Notes: generated by a model from the letters alone, not told the origin. A stretch of DNA of 64,000 bases from Oceanisphaera psychrotolerans (GCF_001870485.1 NZ_MDKE01000004.1:34680-98679), one strand, 5' to 3'; shown: positions 9,939 to 19,578, numbered from the stretch's first letter. A program made the numbers and translations.

Positions 9939-12028
9939 CCAACTCACACCAGACTACATGGCTGTTTATCAGCGTCTCCTGCCTGCTGCTGATCGCCTGT
10001 ACCAATCCGACCGGAGACAGGGCCGCGCTCGACAAACCCTGGGGCCAGGCCAGCATGACCAGCGATTACGATCCGGTACGGTTGCCTTCCCGTCACGATG
10101 AACATCCCCCCCGTGCAGTCGCCACCGCGGCCGACCCGGGCACGCGCCCGGCCACCCGTTCCGAGATTTACCGCGGCTCGGGAAACTTCGTCAAACTCGG
10201 CCAGACCAGTCAGACGCCGGTGAACACCGCCGCCCCCGGCGACATCACCCTCAATTTTCAGGGCTCCGACATCGCCGAGGTGGTGAAAACCGTGCTCGGC
10301 GATATCCTGCAGCTCAACTATTCGCTGGACGAGCGGGTGCGCGGCCAGGTATATCTGCAGACCAACACCCCGATCCGGGAAGAAGCCCTGCTGCCGACCC
10401 TGGAAAGCCTGTTGCAGACCCACGGAGCCGCTCTGGTGCACAGCAACGGCCTCTATACCGTGGTACCGGCTTCCGAGGTTCCTACCTCGGCCCTCAATCC
10501 ACAACTGACGACCACCGCCGAACGCGGCTACCAGATGCTGATTTTGCCGCTGCGCTACATTGGCGCCCGGGAAATGGAAAAAATTCTCGAACCGGTCAAG
10601 CCACGCCAGGGCGCCATGATGGTGGACGACAGACGCAACATGCTCACCCTGGTCGGCAGCCGTGACGAACTGGTCAACATTCGCGACACCGTCAATCTGT
10701 TCGATGTGGATCAGTTGCGCGGCATGTCGGTCGGGTTGTTCCGGCTGCAGGCCAGCAGCGCCGACGTGATCGCCAGCGAACTGCAGGCGATTTTCGGCGA
10801 CCAGGCCGAAGGCCCGCTGGCCGGCATGGTACGTTATCTGCCGATAGAGCGACTGAACGCCCTGCTGGTGATCACCCCGCAGGAACGCTACCTGACCGAC
10901 GCCCGAGTGTGGATAGAACGGCTGGATAGGGCCGAAAACCCGCGTGGCCTCAACATGTATGTGTACCACGTGCAGAACGGCAAGGCCGATCACCTGGCCA
11001 CCCTGCTCAACCAGTTGTTCGACAGCCAGCGCCGCAACAGCGCCGGCTCCTCCCTGCCGCCGACCACGCCACCGGCGGAAGACGGCGCGCCGCTGCAAAT
11101 CGCCACCGGCATCAACGCCGCCAACCTGGACGTGGGCGAAGTGAGCGTGATTGCCGACACCGAACGCAACGCCCTGGTGGTCATGGCCGCCAGTGCCGAT
11201 TACCAGAAGGTGGAGCAGGCCATCAAGCGGCTGGATCAGCTGCCGCTGCAGGTACTGGTGGAGGCGACCATAGTGGAGGTGAGCCTGGATGACGAGCTGC
11301 GCTACGGCCTGCAATGGTATTTCAAGAACCGGCTGGGGGGCGGCCGCAGCGGGGTGGGCGCCATCGGCTCGTTGCCGATTCCCTCCCCCTTCGACGGCGG
11401 TCTGGATGTGAGCGCCAGCTACGAGGTGTTCAATGCCAGCGGTACCCGCGCCCTGCTCACGGCCCTGGCCAGCGATTCCAAGGTGAATGTGATTTCCTCA
11501 CCCTCGCTGATGGTGCTGGACAACCAGAAGGCGTTGATCCGGGTGGGGGATCAGGTGCCCATTCGAACCTCGGAAACCACCAATCTCAACAGCGACGTGG
11601 GCAACGTGACCAGTACCATCCAGTACCGGGACACCGGCGTGCTGCTGGAGGTGACCCCGCGGGTAAACGCCGGCGGCATGGTGGTGCTGGAACTGGTGCA
11701 GGAGGTGAACGACGTGGCCACCACCACCAGCTCCAATATTCAGTCGCCGACCATCACCCAACGCAAAATAGATACCCGGGTGGCGGTGCAGAGCGGCGAG
11801 ACGCTGGTACTGGGCGGGCTGATCCGCGAGAACAAGTCCCAGGACAGCCAGGGCGTGCCCGGCATTCGCCATGTGCCGGTGCTGGGCTGGCTGTTCGGCA
11901 GCAGCGGCACCAACGTGAAGCGCACCGAACTGGTGGTACTGATCACCCCCACCGCCGTGGCCAATCCGGCCGATGCCCGCGCCGTGACCCAGGAATATCG
12001 CAGCAAGCTGCAGCAGGTGGCGATGTAA
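9935..12028 (+). CDS. gspD: Type II secretion secretin GspD (lipoprotein form)
   Basis: Outer-membrane secretin that forms the exit channel. It begins with a lipoprotein signal (CLLLIACTN), then the N0 domain (ITLNFQGSDIAEVVKTVLGD), N1-N3 repeats and the secretin barrel with VLVEATIVEVSLDDELRYGLQW, the RVGDQVPI segment, VTSTIQYRDTGVLLEVTPRV and LVLGGLIRENKS. 697 aa, full length. A lipidated secretin resembles XpsD and may reach the outer membrane without a separate pilotin. Overlaps gspN by four bases and closes the operon before a strong terminator. Confidence 0.95.
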   Translation: MTNSHQTTWLFISVSCLLLIACTNPTGDRAALDKPWGQASMTSDYDPVRLPSRHDEHPPRAVATAADPGTRPATRSEIYRGSGNFVKLGQTSQTPVNTAAPGDITLNFQGSDIAEVVKTVLGDILQLNYSLDERVRGQVYLQTNTPIREEALLPTLESLLQTHGAALVHSNGLYTVVPASEVPTSALNPQLTTTAERGYQMLILPLRYIGAREMEKILEPVKPRQGAMMVDDRRNMLTLVGSRDELVNIRDTVNLFDVDQLRGMSVGLFRLQASSADVIASELQAIFGDQAEGPLAGMVRYLPIERLNALLVITPQERYLTDARVWIERLDRAENPRGLNMYVYHVQNGKADHLATLLNQLFDSQRRNSAGSSLPPTTPPAEDGAPLQIATGINAANLDVGEVSVIADTERNALVVMAASADYQKVEQAIKRLDQLPLQVLVEATIVEVSLDDELRYGLQWYFKNRLGGGRSGVGAIGSLPIPSPFDGGLDVSASYEVFNASGTRALLTALASDSKVNVISSPSLMVLDNQKALIRVGDQVPIRTSETTNLNSDVGNVTSTIQYRDTGVLLEVTPRVNAGGMVVLELVQEVNDVATTTSSNIQSPTITQRKIDTRVAVQSGETLVLGGLIRENKSQDSQGVPGIRHVPVLGWLFGSSGTNVKRTELVVLITPTAVANPADARAVTQEYRSKLQQVAM

Positions 12029-12038
12029 AAAACAATCA

Positions 12039-12077
12039 GGCATACAGCCCCTTGCCGCCGGCTGTATGCCCATTTTT
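12039..12077 (+). terminator. Intrinsic terminator of the gsp operon
   Basis: Perfect 11-bp stem GGCATACAGCC / GGCTGTATGCC with a ten-base loop, followed closely by TTTTT (12073-12077), eleven bases after the gspD stop. Confidence 0.88.
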
Positions 12078-12229
12078 CTGTATCATCCCTGCAACAGGTT
12101 AAAGCTAAAAATTATTCAATAAAATTAATTACTTAAACTTTTCGTGAAAAGGAGTATTAACCAGCCTTTACAACTTACGTCTCTCCTTGCTCCCTCCAAT
12201 GAAATCACACAATACAAATCAACAAGATA

Positions 12230-12330
12230 TGACTTATGGCATAAATACTGCGTCTACCTGGGCAGCCCTCCGAGCTGCTTCTCCATTCATTGGGGGAGTG
12301 GGTTTTGTCGTAGGATAAGGAGAAAGTGTC
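12230..12330 (+). promoter_or_regulatory. Possible structured leader before the 12331 gene
   Basis: The stretch begins with TGACTTATGGC, an 11-mer found again at 14215 at nearly the same distance from the next secreted-protein gene. After it, two hairpins can be drawn (GCAGC/GCTGC at 12262-12278 and CTCC/GGAG at 12281-12298), closed by CTAC 12254-12257 with GTAG 12310-12313. AAGGAGA before ATG 12331 is the ribosome site. The rest of the 260-base gap (12071-12229) is AT-rich with no gene I can support. No known riboswitch class was recognised. Confidence 0.35.
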
Positions 12331-13740
12331 ATGTTCTTACGAAGTGACTATAAACCGGGTGCAGCCGGTGCAACGCTGCGATCCCTTTCGGTAGCCAGTG
12401 TCTGTACCCTGATAATGGCATTCAGTATGCCCGTTGCGGGGACCACCCCAGAACCAGGAGACACCATAAAACCAGGGGACCCCATAGCTATACCAAACTA
12501 CAAGCATCAATGCTCGGATGGCTTGGTCGGCTTCAAGATAGATATAGAAAATGGTTTTTCCTACGACGGGTATGAAGATCCAGCAACCGGTGTCGTGTTC
12601 AAGTTAACGGGCGGCAGCAATAAAACCTTTGACTGGTCGATACATGAAGGTCTGGTGCATGAAGTTGCCGTGGCCGGTGGCAGCAGTACCCACGTATTCA
12701 ACTACTCCCCTCCGGTAGAAAAAGGAGAGGGTTTATATGCCCCTGATAACAAGGGTGGCAACCGGGCAGGGGTCAGCCATGTGGCCTTCTGTTATGATCC
12801 GGTCAAGGCGAAAATTGAAGTCAGCAAGGTCTGTACCGCTCAGGATATAACCGAGACCTATGATGGTTTTATTGCTACCAACACAGTGGTTGTAACCAAC
12901 GCGGGCAATGTAACACTCGGCGACATCGCCTTAAAAGAAACCCTTGATAACTGCAAGGTCACCAAAATAAACGGCGATCCAATCAATCCCAAAATCGCAC
13001 TGACAAAAGGCGAATTTGTTCCTGTTGATAACCTAGACCTGAACAAGGACGAGTCGGCAACACTCATCGTCCGGTGTAGAACCGATGAGCCTAACCTCAA
13101 AAATACCATCTATGCACGAGGCGAAACCTCACTCGGAACAAAGGTCAGTGATTCAGCCGAATCGGATCCCTACAGTCAATGCAAATTTGTGCATAAAACC
13201 AGGGTGAAGGTTGAAAAAACCTGCGTGGAAAACAGCGTGCACCTGCAGTCGCTTTCCACCGATCTGGGCGATCTACTGGCGGTGCGGGTCTGCCCGTCCA
13301 TTGTCATTTACAACAAGAGTACCGAACCGCTGAAATACATCCGCGTGCACGATGAGTCTATCGACTTGCTTGCAGGAGAGGGTGGATACACCCTGGATAA
13401 TGCAATTCTTTATCCGGGTAAGGAAATCAACCTGTCCGAATGGATCAATAGTTATGACCCGGATAGCAAAGGCAAGCTCTGTTATTACCCGGATGTGCCA
13501 AGAGGCCATGATAGAAATTCACTTCATCCTCTGAATGAAGCGTTGCAGGATTTCTACGATCCCAACTCTACCGCTTTCTTCAATCAGGTGAGGGTTGAAG
13601 CTAAGGGTAAATGGAGTAAAACACCGGTTGAAGACTCGGATAGCACCTATAGCTGGGATGAGATAAACAATGAATGGGTAGCCGAATGCCCGCTGTGTAC
13701 CTGCCAGGGCGAAGAGTGTGATGCACAAGCAACAGAGTAA
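12331..13740 (+). CDS. Secreted protein with DUF11-like repeats, function unknown
   Basis: 469 aa with a signal peptide (hydrophobic segment SVASVCTLIMAFSMPVAG, cleavage near residue 37). The N-terminal domain (GFKIDIENGFSYDG...FDWSIHEGLVHEVAVAGGSSTHVFNYSPPVEKGEGLYAP...VSHVAFCYD) resembles extracellular beta domains found before DUF11-type repeats. Then follow two repeats of the kind ISVSKVCTAQ...TNTVVVTNAGNVTLGDIALKETL, with paired cysteines, and an acidic, cysteine-rich tail (CPLCTCQGEECDAQ). Strong AAGGAG site. Lower GC than the gsp genes. The signal peptide, disulphide-prone make-up and position right after the gsp operon make it a candidate type II secretion substrate; this is inference. 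Confidence 0.7.
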   Translation: MFLRSDYKPGAAGATLRSLSVASVCTLIMAFSMPVAGTTPEPGDTIKPGDPIAIPNYKHQCSDGLVGFKIDIENGFSYDGYEDPATGVVFKLTGGSNKTFDWSIHEGLVHEVAVAGGSSTHVFNYSPPVEKGEGLYAPDNKGGNRAGVSHVAFCYDPVKAKIEVSKVCTAQDITETYDGFIATNTVVVTNAGNVTLGDIALKETLDNCKVTKINGDPINPKIALTKGEFVPVDNLDLNKDESATLIVRCRTDEPNLKNTIYARGETSLGTKVSDSAESDPYSQCKFVHKTRVKVEKTCVENSVHLQSLSTDLGDLLAVRVCPSIVIYNKSTEPLKYIRVHDESIDLLAGEGGYTLDNAILYPGKEINLSEWINSYDPDSKGKLCYYPDVPRGHDRNSLHPLNEALQDFYDPNSTAFFNQVRVEAKGKWSKTPVEDSDSTYSWDEINNEWVAECPLCTCQGEECDAQATE

Positions 13741-13764
13741 CTAACCAGGAATAAACAGAGCACG

Positions 13765-13786
13765 AGGGGTGGCATTAGCCACCCCT
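13765..13786 (+). terminator. Intrinsic terminator after the 12331 gene
   Basis: Nine-base stem AGGGGTGGC / GCCACCCCT with loop ATTA, followed by TCTTTTT. Confidence 0.85.
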
Positions 13787-13799
13787 TCTTTTTACTGAA

Positions 13800-14214
13800 T
13801 ATTGCAGCCATTCCCCCTTGTAGTTGCCACAATTTCCTCGCCCCACAGCAAGAATTAACAGTTTTAAAAAAGATTAATTAATTGAAAAAAAAGGATTATT
13901 TGTTAAACCACCACCCTACATGTATCAAAAATGTAACACCAAGATAAACCCGACATCATATAAACAATAAAAAACAATAAAAAACAATAAGTTAAAAACA
14001 TGGACCAAATATTGCTTATTATACCTCACCTTGCCGGACTAACCGGAAATTGAAAAAACAGCTCTCTTTGTGGCTGATTAATACACAGTCACAGTGAAAG
14101 TGAACTCGTTATCCGGAGTGGCACATTGCACTGGCAGGGTATTTAACCGTCTATCTCGATGTTAAAAGCTAAATAGGGATTAGCAAAAAACATCAACCTG
14201 ATTGTGGGCTTAGG
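13800..14214. other. AT-rich intergenic region with phased A-tracts
   Basis: No gene is supported here. It holds a 10-bp direct repeat, AAACAATAA preceded by T or A, three times in a row at 13961-13990. The exact 10-bp period puts A-tracts in phase, which should bend the DNA. The region lies upstream of the secreted-protein gene at 14319 and may contain its promoter. Confidence 0.4.
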
Positions 14215-14318
14215 TGACTTATGGCTCACACCAGGCCGAAACAGCCCGGAGTTTTTCCTTCATCGGATATCCGGCATTTTCGTATATCAAGGCGGATGCC
14301 TTGGTCTGGAGGTATAAC
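14215..14318 (+). promoter_or_regulatory. Leader sharing a motif with the 12230 leader
   Basis: Starts with the same TGACTTATGGC seen at 12230, 104 bases before the start codon versus 101 there. After it both leaders show CAGCCC, GAG, TT, TCC, TTCAT and GG in the same order with small gaps. GGAGG 14309-14313 is the ribosome site for ATG 14319. Could be a shared operator, promoter element or RNA element. Confidence 0.35.
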
Positions 14319-16460
14319 ATGCAACGAATAGATAACTTGCCAGGCACTATCTCTGCCTGGTTACTGGGAGCCTTGCTATGTATGGGATCGCTACCGGCCA
14401 TGTCCGTGCCGGTGGAAGATCTCGGCCTGTTTGAACTGGACGGCAACGCCCTTCAGGATGTCATGCCGCCACCGCCGGATGACTGGCAAACCCTCTATAA
14501 TGGAGGGCTCAACAACGGTGGCTCACCCGAGGTCTTTACCGGGGTCAACCCCGATGCGGCCCCGGTGACTATCTTTGACGGGGGTAAAAAGGATATCCAG
14601 CCTATCGGCGACTGGAGCCATAAAAACGGCTCTGTGCCCGACAAGGACGATATCACCAACGCCTATGCCGCTTCCTATACGGATTCAGCAACAGGAGACC
14701 GAATCCTCTACTTCGGCGCCGACCGTTTCAGCAACGTGGGCGATGCCTTTATGGGCTTCTGGTTCTTTAAGGACGAAGTGAAGGCCGAGGACGACGGCAG
14801 CTTCAGCGGGAACCACCAGCTGGGCGATACCCTGGTGCTGGTGAACTTCCCCCAGGCCAACAACGCCGTGCCCCTGATCCAGGTGGTGGAATGGGTCGGC
14901 AATGGCGAATTTAGCGGAGCTGGCGAGCCCGGCTGCTCCAAAGCCGCCAACAACAACCCCCAGCCGGGCCAGTGTATAGCCAAGAATCTGCGTCTGATCG
15001 CCGGGGAGTCCGGCGACGGCGCCATCTGTAACAACGGCGGCATAGATGAGGCCTGCGCCATCACCAACGAGGTTACCGAGACCTCGCCCTGGCCCTATAC
15101 CGCCAAGAACGGCTTGGTCGGTGCCTTTCCGTTTGAAAGTTTCTTCGAAGGGGGCATCAACCTGACCCAACTGATCCCGGGCGACAGCTGCTTCGCCAGC
15201 TTCATGGCCGAGACCCGCTCCTCCAGCAGCTTTACCGCCACCCTCAAGGACTTCGTGCTGGATTCCTTCCCGGTCTGCTCTACCAACATCAGTACCGCCA
15301 TCCACTCGGGCGCCGACCATGTGACAGACCTGCAAGGGGGCAACATCAGTGCCGGCACGGGCATCCATGACTTGGCCACTGTCAGCTTCTCCGGCCCTAC
15401 CGGCCTGCAGGTGCTGGGTACAGTGACCTTCGATACCTACGCCGCCACCTGTCTCGATCTGCTCGATACAAACGGCGACCCGGTCGATCCGCTGCCCGAT
15501 GCTCTGGCTAATTACTCCACCGCCGTGGACTACACCCTGGACGGCACGACCAACAGCGTACAGGTGGAATCCAATGGCCTGACCAGTGAAGATGCGGGCT
15601 TCCCCAGCGATACCGATAGCGATTCTCCGAACCCGGGGGCCTTCGCCTATCTGGTGCGCTTTGTCGCTGCCGCCAACAGCCCGGTACCGAGCTCCGCCTA
15701 TCACTGCGAAGAATTGTTCGTCGAGACACTGACGCCCACCGTGGCCACCGAAATCCACGAGGGAACCGGCCACAGTCCTGATATACAGGACACCATCCAG
15801 GCCGTCGGCATCAGTCTCCACGATCTGGCCAAGGTCACCGGTGGCAATAACTTGCTGCCCACCGGAACGGTCACCTTTGTCTTCTATGACAATGCCACCT
15901 GCGACGGAACTGTGCTGGCCACCCACAGCAGTAAAGTCCTGAGCGGCTCGGGTGTGTTGGCAACCACCGAATCCGACGACTACAGCACCGTCGGTTATCT
16001 GTCCACCGCCAATACCCGAGATCTTTCGATCAGAGCCAGCTATAGCGGGGATACCAACTATGCTCCCGCCCAGGCTCCGTGCGAAGACCTGACCATCGCC
16101 AAGCGCAACCCCAGCATAGAGACCCATGTCATACTGCTGGATCAGGCCAAGGTCGAAGGGGATGGTAACACCATCATCGGTGTGGGCGAGCCCAGCGGGG
16201 TGGTCGACTTTACCGTCTATGGTACTAATAATTGCACCGGTACTGCCCTGAAAACCATCACCGGCGTGTCTCTCGTGGACATCAGCGGCGAGCTGATCGC
16301 CCGTCTGCTGAGCACAGATGAAGTGATCGTCAAGGCGCTGAATGCAACCAGCCATGTCTCTTACCTGGCTGCCTACCAGGGCGACAATAACTACAAGGCC
16401 GTCACCCATGGGTGCGAAGTGGTGAGCGTCACCCTGCCCGCCAAGACCACAGCCCAGTAA
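14319..16460 (+). CDS. Secreted multidomain protein with Ig-like repeats
   Basis: 713 aa from ATG 14319, chosen for GGAGG six bases upstream and because a signal peptide then follows at once (ISAWLLGALLCMGSLPAMS). The N-terminal 300 residues form an extracellular beta domain (DGNALQD, WSHKNGSVPDKDDITNAYAA, ILYFGADRFSNVGDAFMGFWFF), a pattern of secreted proteins that precede repeat arrays. Three Ig-like repeats of about 120-150 residues follow, each built as T-IH-G...LHDLAKVTG...PTGTVTF and closing with YxGDxNYxPAxxPCExL. Function unknown; an adhesin or matrix protein is plausible. No sorting signal or autotransporter domain is visible, so type II secretion is a reasonable route (inference). 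Confidence 0.72.
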   Translation: MQRIDNLPGTISAWLLGALLCMGSLPAMSVPVEDLGLFELDGNALQDVMPPPPDDWQTLYNGGLNNGGSPEVFTGVNPDAAPVTIFDGGKKDIQPIGDWSHKNGSVPDKDDITNAYAASYTDSATGDRILYFGADRFSNVGDAFMGFWFFKDEVKAEDDGSFSGNHQLGDTLVLVNFPQANNAVPLIQVVEWVGNGEFSGAGEPGCSKAANNNPQPGQCIAKNLRLIAGESGDGAICNNGGIDEACAITNEVTETSPWPYTAKNGLVGAFPFESFFEGGINLTQLIPGDSCFASFMAETRSSSSFTATLKDFVLDSFPVCSTNISTAIHSGADHVTDLQGGNISAGTGIHDLATVSFSGPTGLQVLGTVTFDTYAATCLDLLDTNGDPVDPLPDALANYSTAVDYTLDGTTNSVQVESNGLTSEDAGFPSDTDSDSPNPGAFAYLVRFVAAANSPVPSSAYHCEELFVETLTPTVATEIHEGTGHSPDIQDTIQAVGISLHDLAKVTGGNNLLPTGTVTFVFYDNATCDGTVLATHSSKVLSGSGVLATTESDDYSTVGYLSTANTRDLSIRASYSGDTNYAPAQAPCEDLTIAKRNPSIETHVILLDQAKVEGDGNTIIGVGEPSGVVDFTVYGTNNCTGTALKTITGVSLVDISGELIARLLSTDEVIVKALNATSHVSYLAAYQGDNNYKAVTHGCEVVSVTLPAKTTAQ

Positions 16461-16483
16461 TCCTGTCTGGGGCAAAAATAAAC

Positions 16484-16512
16484 GCGGTGGCGCAATGCCA
16501 CCGCTTTTTTTT
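16484..16512. terminator. Intrinsic terminator between convergent secreted-protein genes
   Basis: Eight-base GC-rich stem GCGGTGGC / GCCACCGC with loop GCAAT and a run of eight T after it. The opposite strand reads into TTTATTTTT, so it can also end the - strand protease gene. Confidence 0.85.
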
Positions 16513-16517
16513 ATAAG

Positions 16518-18857
16518 CTATTTTTTACCCTTACCCGGCCCACCGCCGGTGCCGCCGGTACCGGTCAGGCTGATGCGGACCCTGGCCTGGGCATTGTGAC
16601 TGCCGTTGGTGATCTGATAGTCGAAGCTGTCACCGTCTTTGAAATTGCGCGCCGGTGTATAGCTCAGGCTGCCATCGCCATTGATCACCACGCTGCCCTT
16701 GGCCCCCTGGGTAACCTCGGCTACCCGCAAGGGGGCATTGGCCGGATCCCAGTCGTTATTGAGCACATAGATAACGATCGGCTGCTTGCTGTCCATCTGG
16801 GCCTCATCGTCCACCGCCACCGGCGGCAGGCTGTCGGCTGTGACATGATAGATCAGCTGGGTGCCGGCCTCGGCCTCGCCACTCCAGGCTCTGACTGTGA
16901 TGCCATGCTCACCCGAGGCGGCATCGGCGGCCGAAGTCACCGCCAAACTGGTGGTGACCGTCTCGCCCGGAGCCAATGACAACAGACTGTCGGTCAGCTG
17001 TACCGACCAGCCGGTCGGCCCCTGAACGTCAAGGGTAATATCCAGTGAGCCACAATCAACGCCATTGGGGTTAGTTACCTGTAACTGGTAGTTCAGGGTC
17101 TCTCCCGGAGCGCCCTGCTGGCTTGCTGATATGGCCTCAACAACCGCCGGCTGGCTGACACAGGGGCTATCGAACAGACGGATATCGACGACAGCTTCGG
17201 TGCCATCGACCCTAATCGGGGTAAACTCGAGCAGGCCATCCGGATCGACAAAGGTGCTGCCCGCCTCCAGCGCCGGATCCCGGGTGTAGAGGTCAACATT
17301 GGTTTCCGGCGTCATATCCAGCAGATAGACGCCATTGGAAGCCCCCCCTTCGTAGTGCACCCGTACCGTCACCCCATTGGTTACATTTTCCGTATCCATC
17401 ATGCTATCCGCAGCCGCGATAGAACCATCGAAGCCGATGGGTTGGCGATATTCCAGGTAATACCAGGTCTTGCGCCCGTTCTCATTGATATTTTTCAATA
17501 TCTTCAGGGCCTTGACTCCGGCCTGTTGAGCCGCCACCGGAGACAGGGTGTACTGGCCGCTGTCGATCACGGTCAGCACTTGTTCGTCATCCAACCAGCC
17601 CAGCCGCTGCTTTTGCATCGCATTGAAATGGCCGGAAGGTGCCCAGCCCATCACATCCAGGCCATCGCCGTATTCCAGGTTGGTGCAGTTTGGCCAGGGG
17701 TTTACACCAACGGCTCCGCCGCCGCCGCCGACACTGGTGCCATCGTTACACATCAGGGAGTGGGCATGAGGGGCCCCCAGATTATGGCCGTATTCGTGGG
17801 CCATCACCGGCAAGGACAAGCTTTCGTTTATCCAGGCTTGGGAAGGAGTCCCCCCCACGCTGGCCAAGCCGGAAAAATGACAGAAATTATTTGGAAAAAC
17901 ATAGACATAACGATTGTATTGAGACAATTCGACACCGGCTTCGACAGCCTCATCCTGAGCCTGGGCAGCCAGTGTCTTCACGTCACAGACCTGGCTGGAC
18001 AGCGGTATGGTGAACCAACCCGCCACCTCTCCCGTCAACCAGCTACGACCGTAGGTATTCTCCTGATAATAGGCATCGACCTGGCCGAACACCAGCTGAC
18101 TAGCCTCCTCCCTGGTATATGGCTGTTCGGCTTTGTCTGTAAAGTTGACCAGCATCACCAGGGTCTTTTGTTCGCCCAGACTGGGGCCGGCGCTCGACAT
18201 CACCGAGGAGCCGGTTGCGGTGCCATCACCACCGATTTGTAGTAATTGCAGCCCGCCATCCACCACCCCGGTCTCGTCTACTACCCCTTCCGCCTTGGGC
18301 AGCAACCAGCCCTTGGCCTTGACCCGACTGCCGTGAGGCAGTTCGGCCTGGTTGTCGGTGGCAAGCAGGGTGACTTCCTCCCCATCTGCCGTCTTCAGGC
18401 GGTGCAGCAGCCGGTGACTACCATCGACATGATCTTCATAGAGCGCTTCCAGCTCACCTTCCAGCTCGAAACGTTGCTCCAGCATGGTCCGAATATCGGC
18501 CGGCATGCCCTGACGCTGTTGCTCGGAAATGGCTGTGTCCAGCACCGCCCACGGATCCGTTTGTACCAGCTCGACCAGTAACTGCGCACGGCTCTGAGCC
18601 AGCTCGGCCAGTTGTTGCTGAGCGCGGGACTTGTCGGCGCCATTGGCGGCGGCCTGCCAGTGCCGGTATTGCGCCAGCAGGGCGCCTGTCTGCTGCTCTG
18701 CCCGCTGGCGGGCATCTTGCGCGGCGGCGGCCGAAGTTTCGGCTGCGGAATACTCCTCATGTTCCGAACCGGCAAAAGCGGATACTGACGTGCTCAACGC
18801 AGCGGCAACGCCACTGGCTGCCAGAAAAAAGACAATAATAGGCCTGGAGAGGCGCAT
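16518..18857 (-). CDS. Secreted metzincin-type zinc metalloprotease (M11-like) with C-terminal Ig/cadherin-like domains
   Basis: 779 aa. A signal peptide (IIVFFLAASGVAAALSTSVSAFA) is followed by a helical, Ala/Gln-rich propeptide. The catalytic domain (about 225-480) carries HEYGHNLGAPH, the metzincin zinc site with His354, Glu355, His358 and His364, and a Met-turn at GDGLDVMGW. This arrangement fits gametolysin (M11)-like peptidases. A NEW3-type domain (GAPGETLNYQLQVTNPNGVDCGSLDITL) and a cadherin/VCBS-like domain ending in DGDSFDYQITNGSHNAQARVRISL follow, then a GTGGTGGGPGKGKK tail. GGGAG precedes ATG 18857. The likely substrate is extracellular protein, and the likely exporter the nearby type II system. 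Confidence 0.82.
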   Translation of the reverse strand: MRLSRPIIVFFLAASGVAAALSTSVSAFAGSEHEEYSAAETSAAAAQDARQRAEQQTGALLAQYRHWQAAANGADKSRAQQQLAELAQSRAQLLVELVQTDPWAVLDTAISEQQRQGMPADIRTMLEQRFELEGELEALYEDHVDGSHRLLHRLKTADGEEVTLLATDNQAELPHGSRVKAKGWLLPKAEGVVDETGVVDGGLQLLQIGGDGTATGSSVMSSAGPSLGEQKTLVMLVNFTDKAEQPYTREEASQLVFGQVDAYYQENTYGRSWLTGEVAGWFTIPLSSQVCDVKTLAAQAQDEAVEAGVELSQYNRYVYVFPNNFCHFSGLASVGGTPSQAWINESLSLPVMAHEYGHNLGAPHAHSLMCNDGTSVGGGGGAVGVNPWPNCTNLEYGDGLDVMGWAPSGHFNAMQKQRLGWLDDEQVLTVIDSGQYTLSPVAAQQAGVKALKILKNINENGRKTWYYLEYRQPIGFDGSIAAADSMMDTENVTNGVTVRVHYEGGASNGVYLLDMTPETNVDLYTRDPALEAGSTFVDPDGLLEFTPIRVDGTEAVVDIRLFDSPCVSQPAVVEAISASQQGAPGETLNYQLQVTNPNGVDCGSLDITLDVQGPTGWSVQLTDSLLSLAPGETVTTSLAVTSAADAASGEHGITVRAWSGEAEAGTQLIYHVTADSLPPVAVDDEAQMDSKQPIVIYVLNNDWDPANAPLRVAEVTQGAKGSVVINGDGSLSYTPARNFKDGDSFDYQITNGSHNAQARVRISLTGTGGTGGGPGKGKK

Positions 18858-19578
18858 CGATTTCTCCCAAAAAAATACATAAGAATGCCTGCCCCAATAA
18901 AGGGGCCATTCAAATCTTTAATAATGCTTTACATACCAGGATGGCAGTTTTACTGCTCTGGCGAATGGCGGTGGCAAGACACTCAAATGGTGCTCAGGCA
19001 ACCGAACGGCGGGCACTATAGCATTCCGATCTGGTTACTTTTTATTCCATATTGGTATAAAAATAACCACAACGGTTAAATTAAAAGCACATGGATTCTA
19101 TTGAATATGATCATGAAATGTTAAGTGACTAATATCGATGGAATAACTCAACTGGTTGTTTTTTAATCAGTTAAATCAGGCCTCGTCGCATTGCTGATTT
19201 CACAGGGTCAGTTTTTGTCATGGTTATTTCCGAATGAAACTGGGCTATATCACCTGTTCGACGAGTTTCAAGATCGGTGATGAACTTCATCCCATAGGGT
19301 AATGTACGGGCAGCAATGACGGCGAGGGTAATAACGGCAGTAAAAACGCGAGCCACAACGAATCCATACCCGACCGAGTTTTTTTCTTTCTTCGTCTGCT
19401 GGCGGTATTTGTTTCACTCTTGCATGCTTCATGGAGTCATCTTTGCGATGCCGGTTATGCTACCCATGAAATAAACAAGGCAAGTTTTACACCATATTTT
19501 AATATCCCAATATAATCAGATACTTTTACTCATCTTAAACGTCGTCTTCTCGAAAACTGTTAACCACAAGAAACAGAC
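18858..19578. other. AT-rich intergenic region without a supported gene
   Basis: About 720 bases between the protease gene and the VpsR-like regulator. A GCCCC/GGGGC hairpin at 18891-18906 lies in the protease leader. The only sizeable frame (19171-19356, - strand, 61 codons, GTG start) has a hydrophobic N-terminus but a weak ribosome site and no recognised relatives. I see nothing else. Confidence 0.5.

Noticed and set aside
12230..12330. c-di-GMP (GEMM) riboswitch
   Set aside because: The conserved GEMM core (CGCAAAGCC-type segment and GAAA tetraloop with receptor) could not be found.
12144..12347. 67-codon frame between gspD and the 12331 gene
   Set aside because: No ribosome site or recognisable sequence; overlaps the leader and start of the real gene.
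14685..16475. 596-codon open frame on the - strand
   Set aside because: It lies wholly opposite the secreted-protein gene, has no signal, domain or ribosome site, and is a by-product of GC-rich codon use.
19171..19356. 61-codon frame, - strand, with hydrophobic start
   Set aside because: GTG start with weak ribosome site, low-complexity surroundings and no family match; kept only as a remark on the intergenic region.
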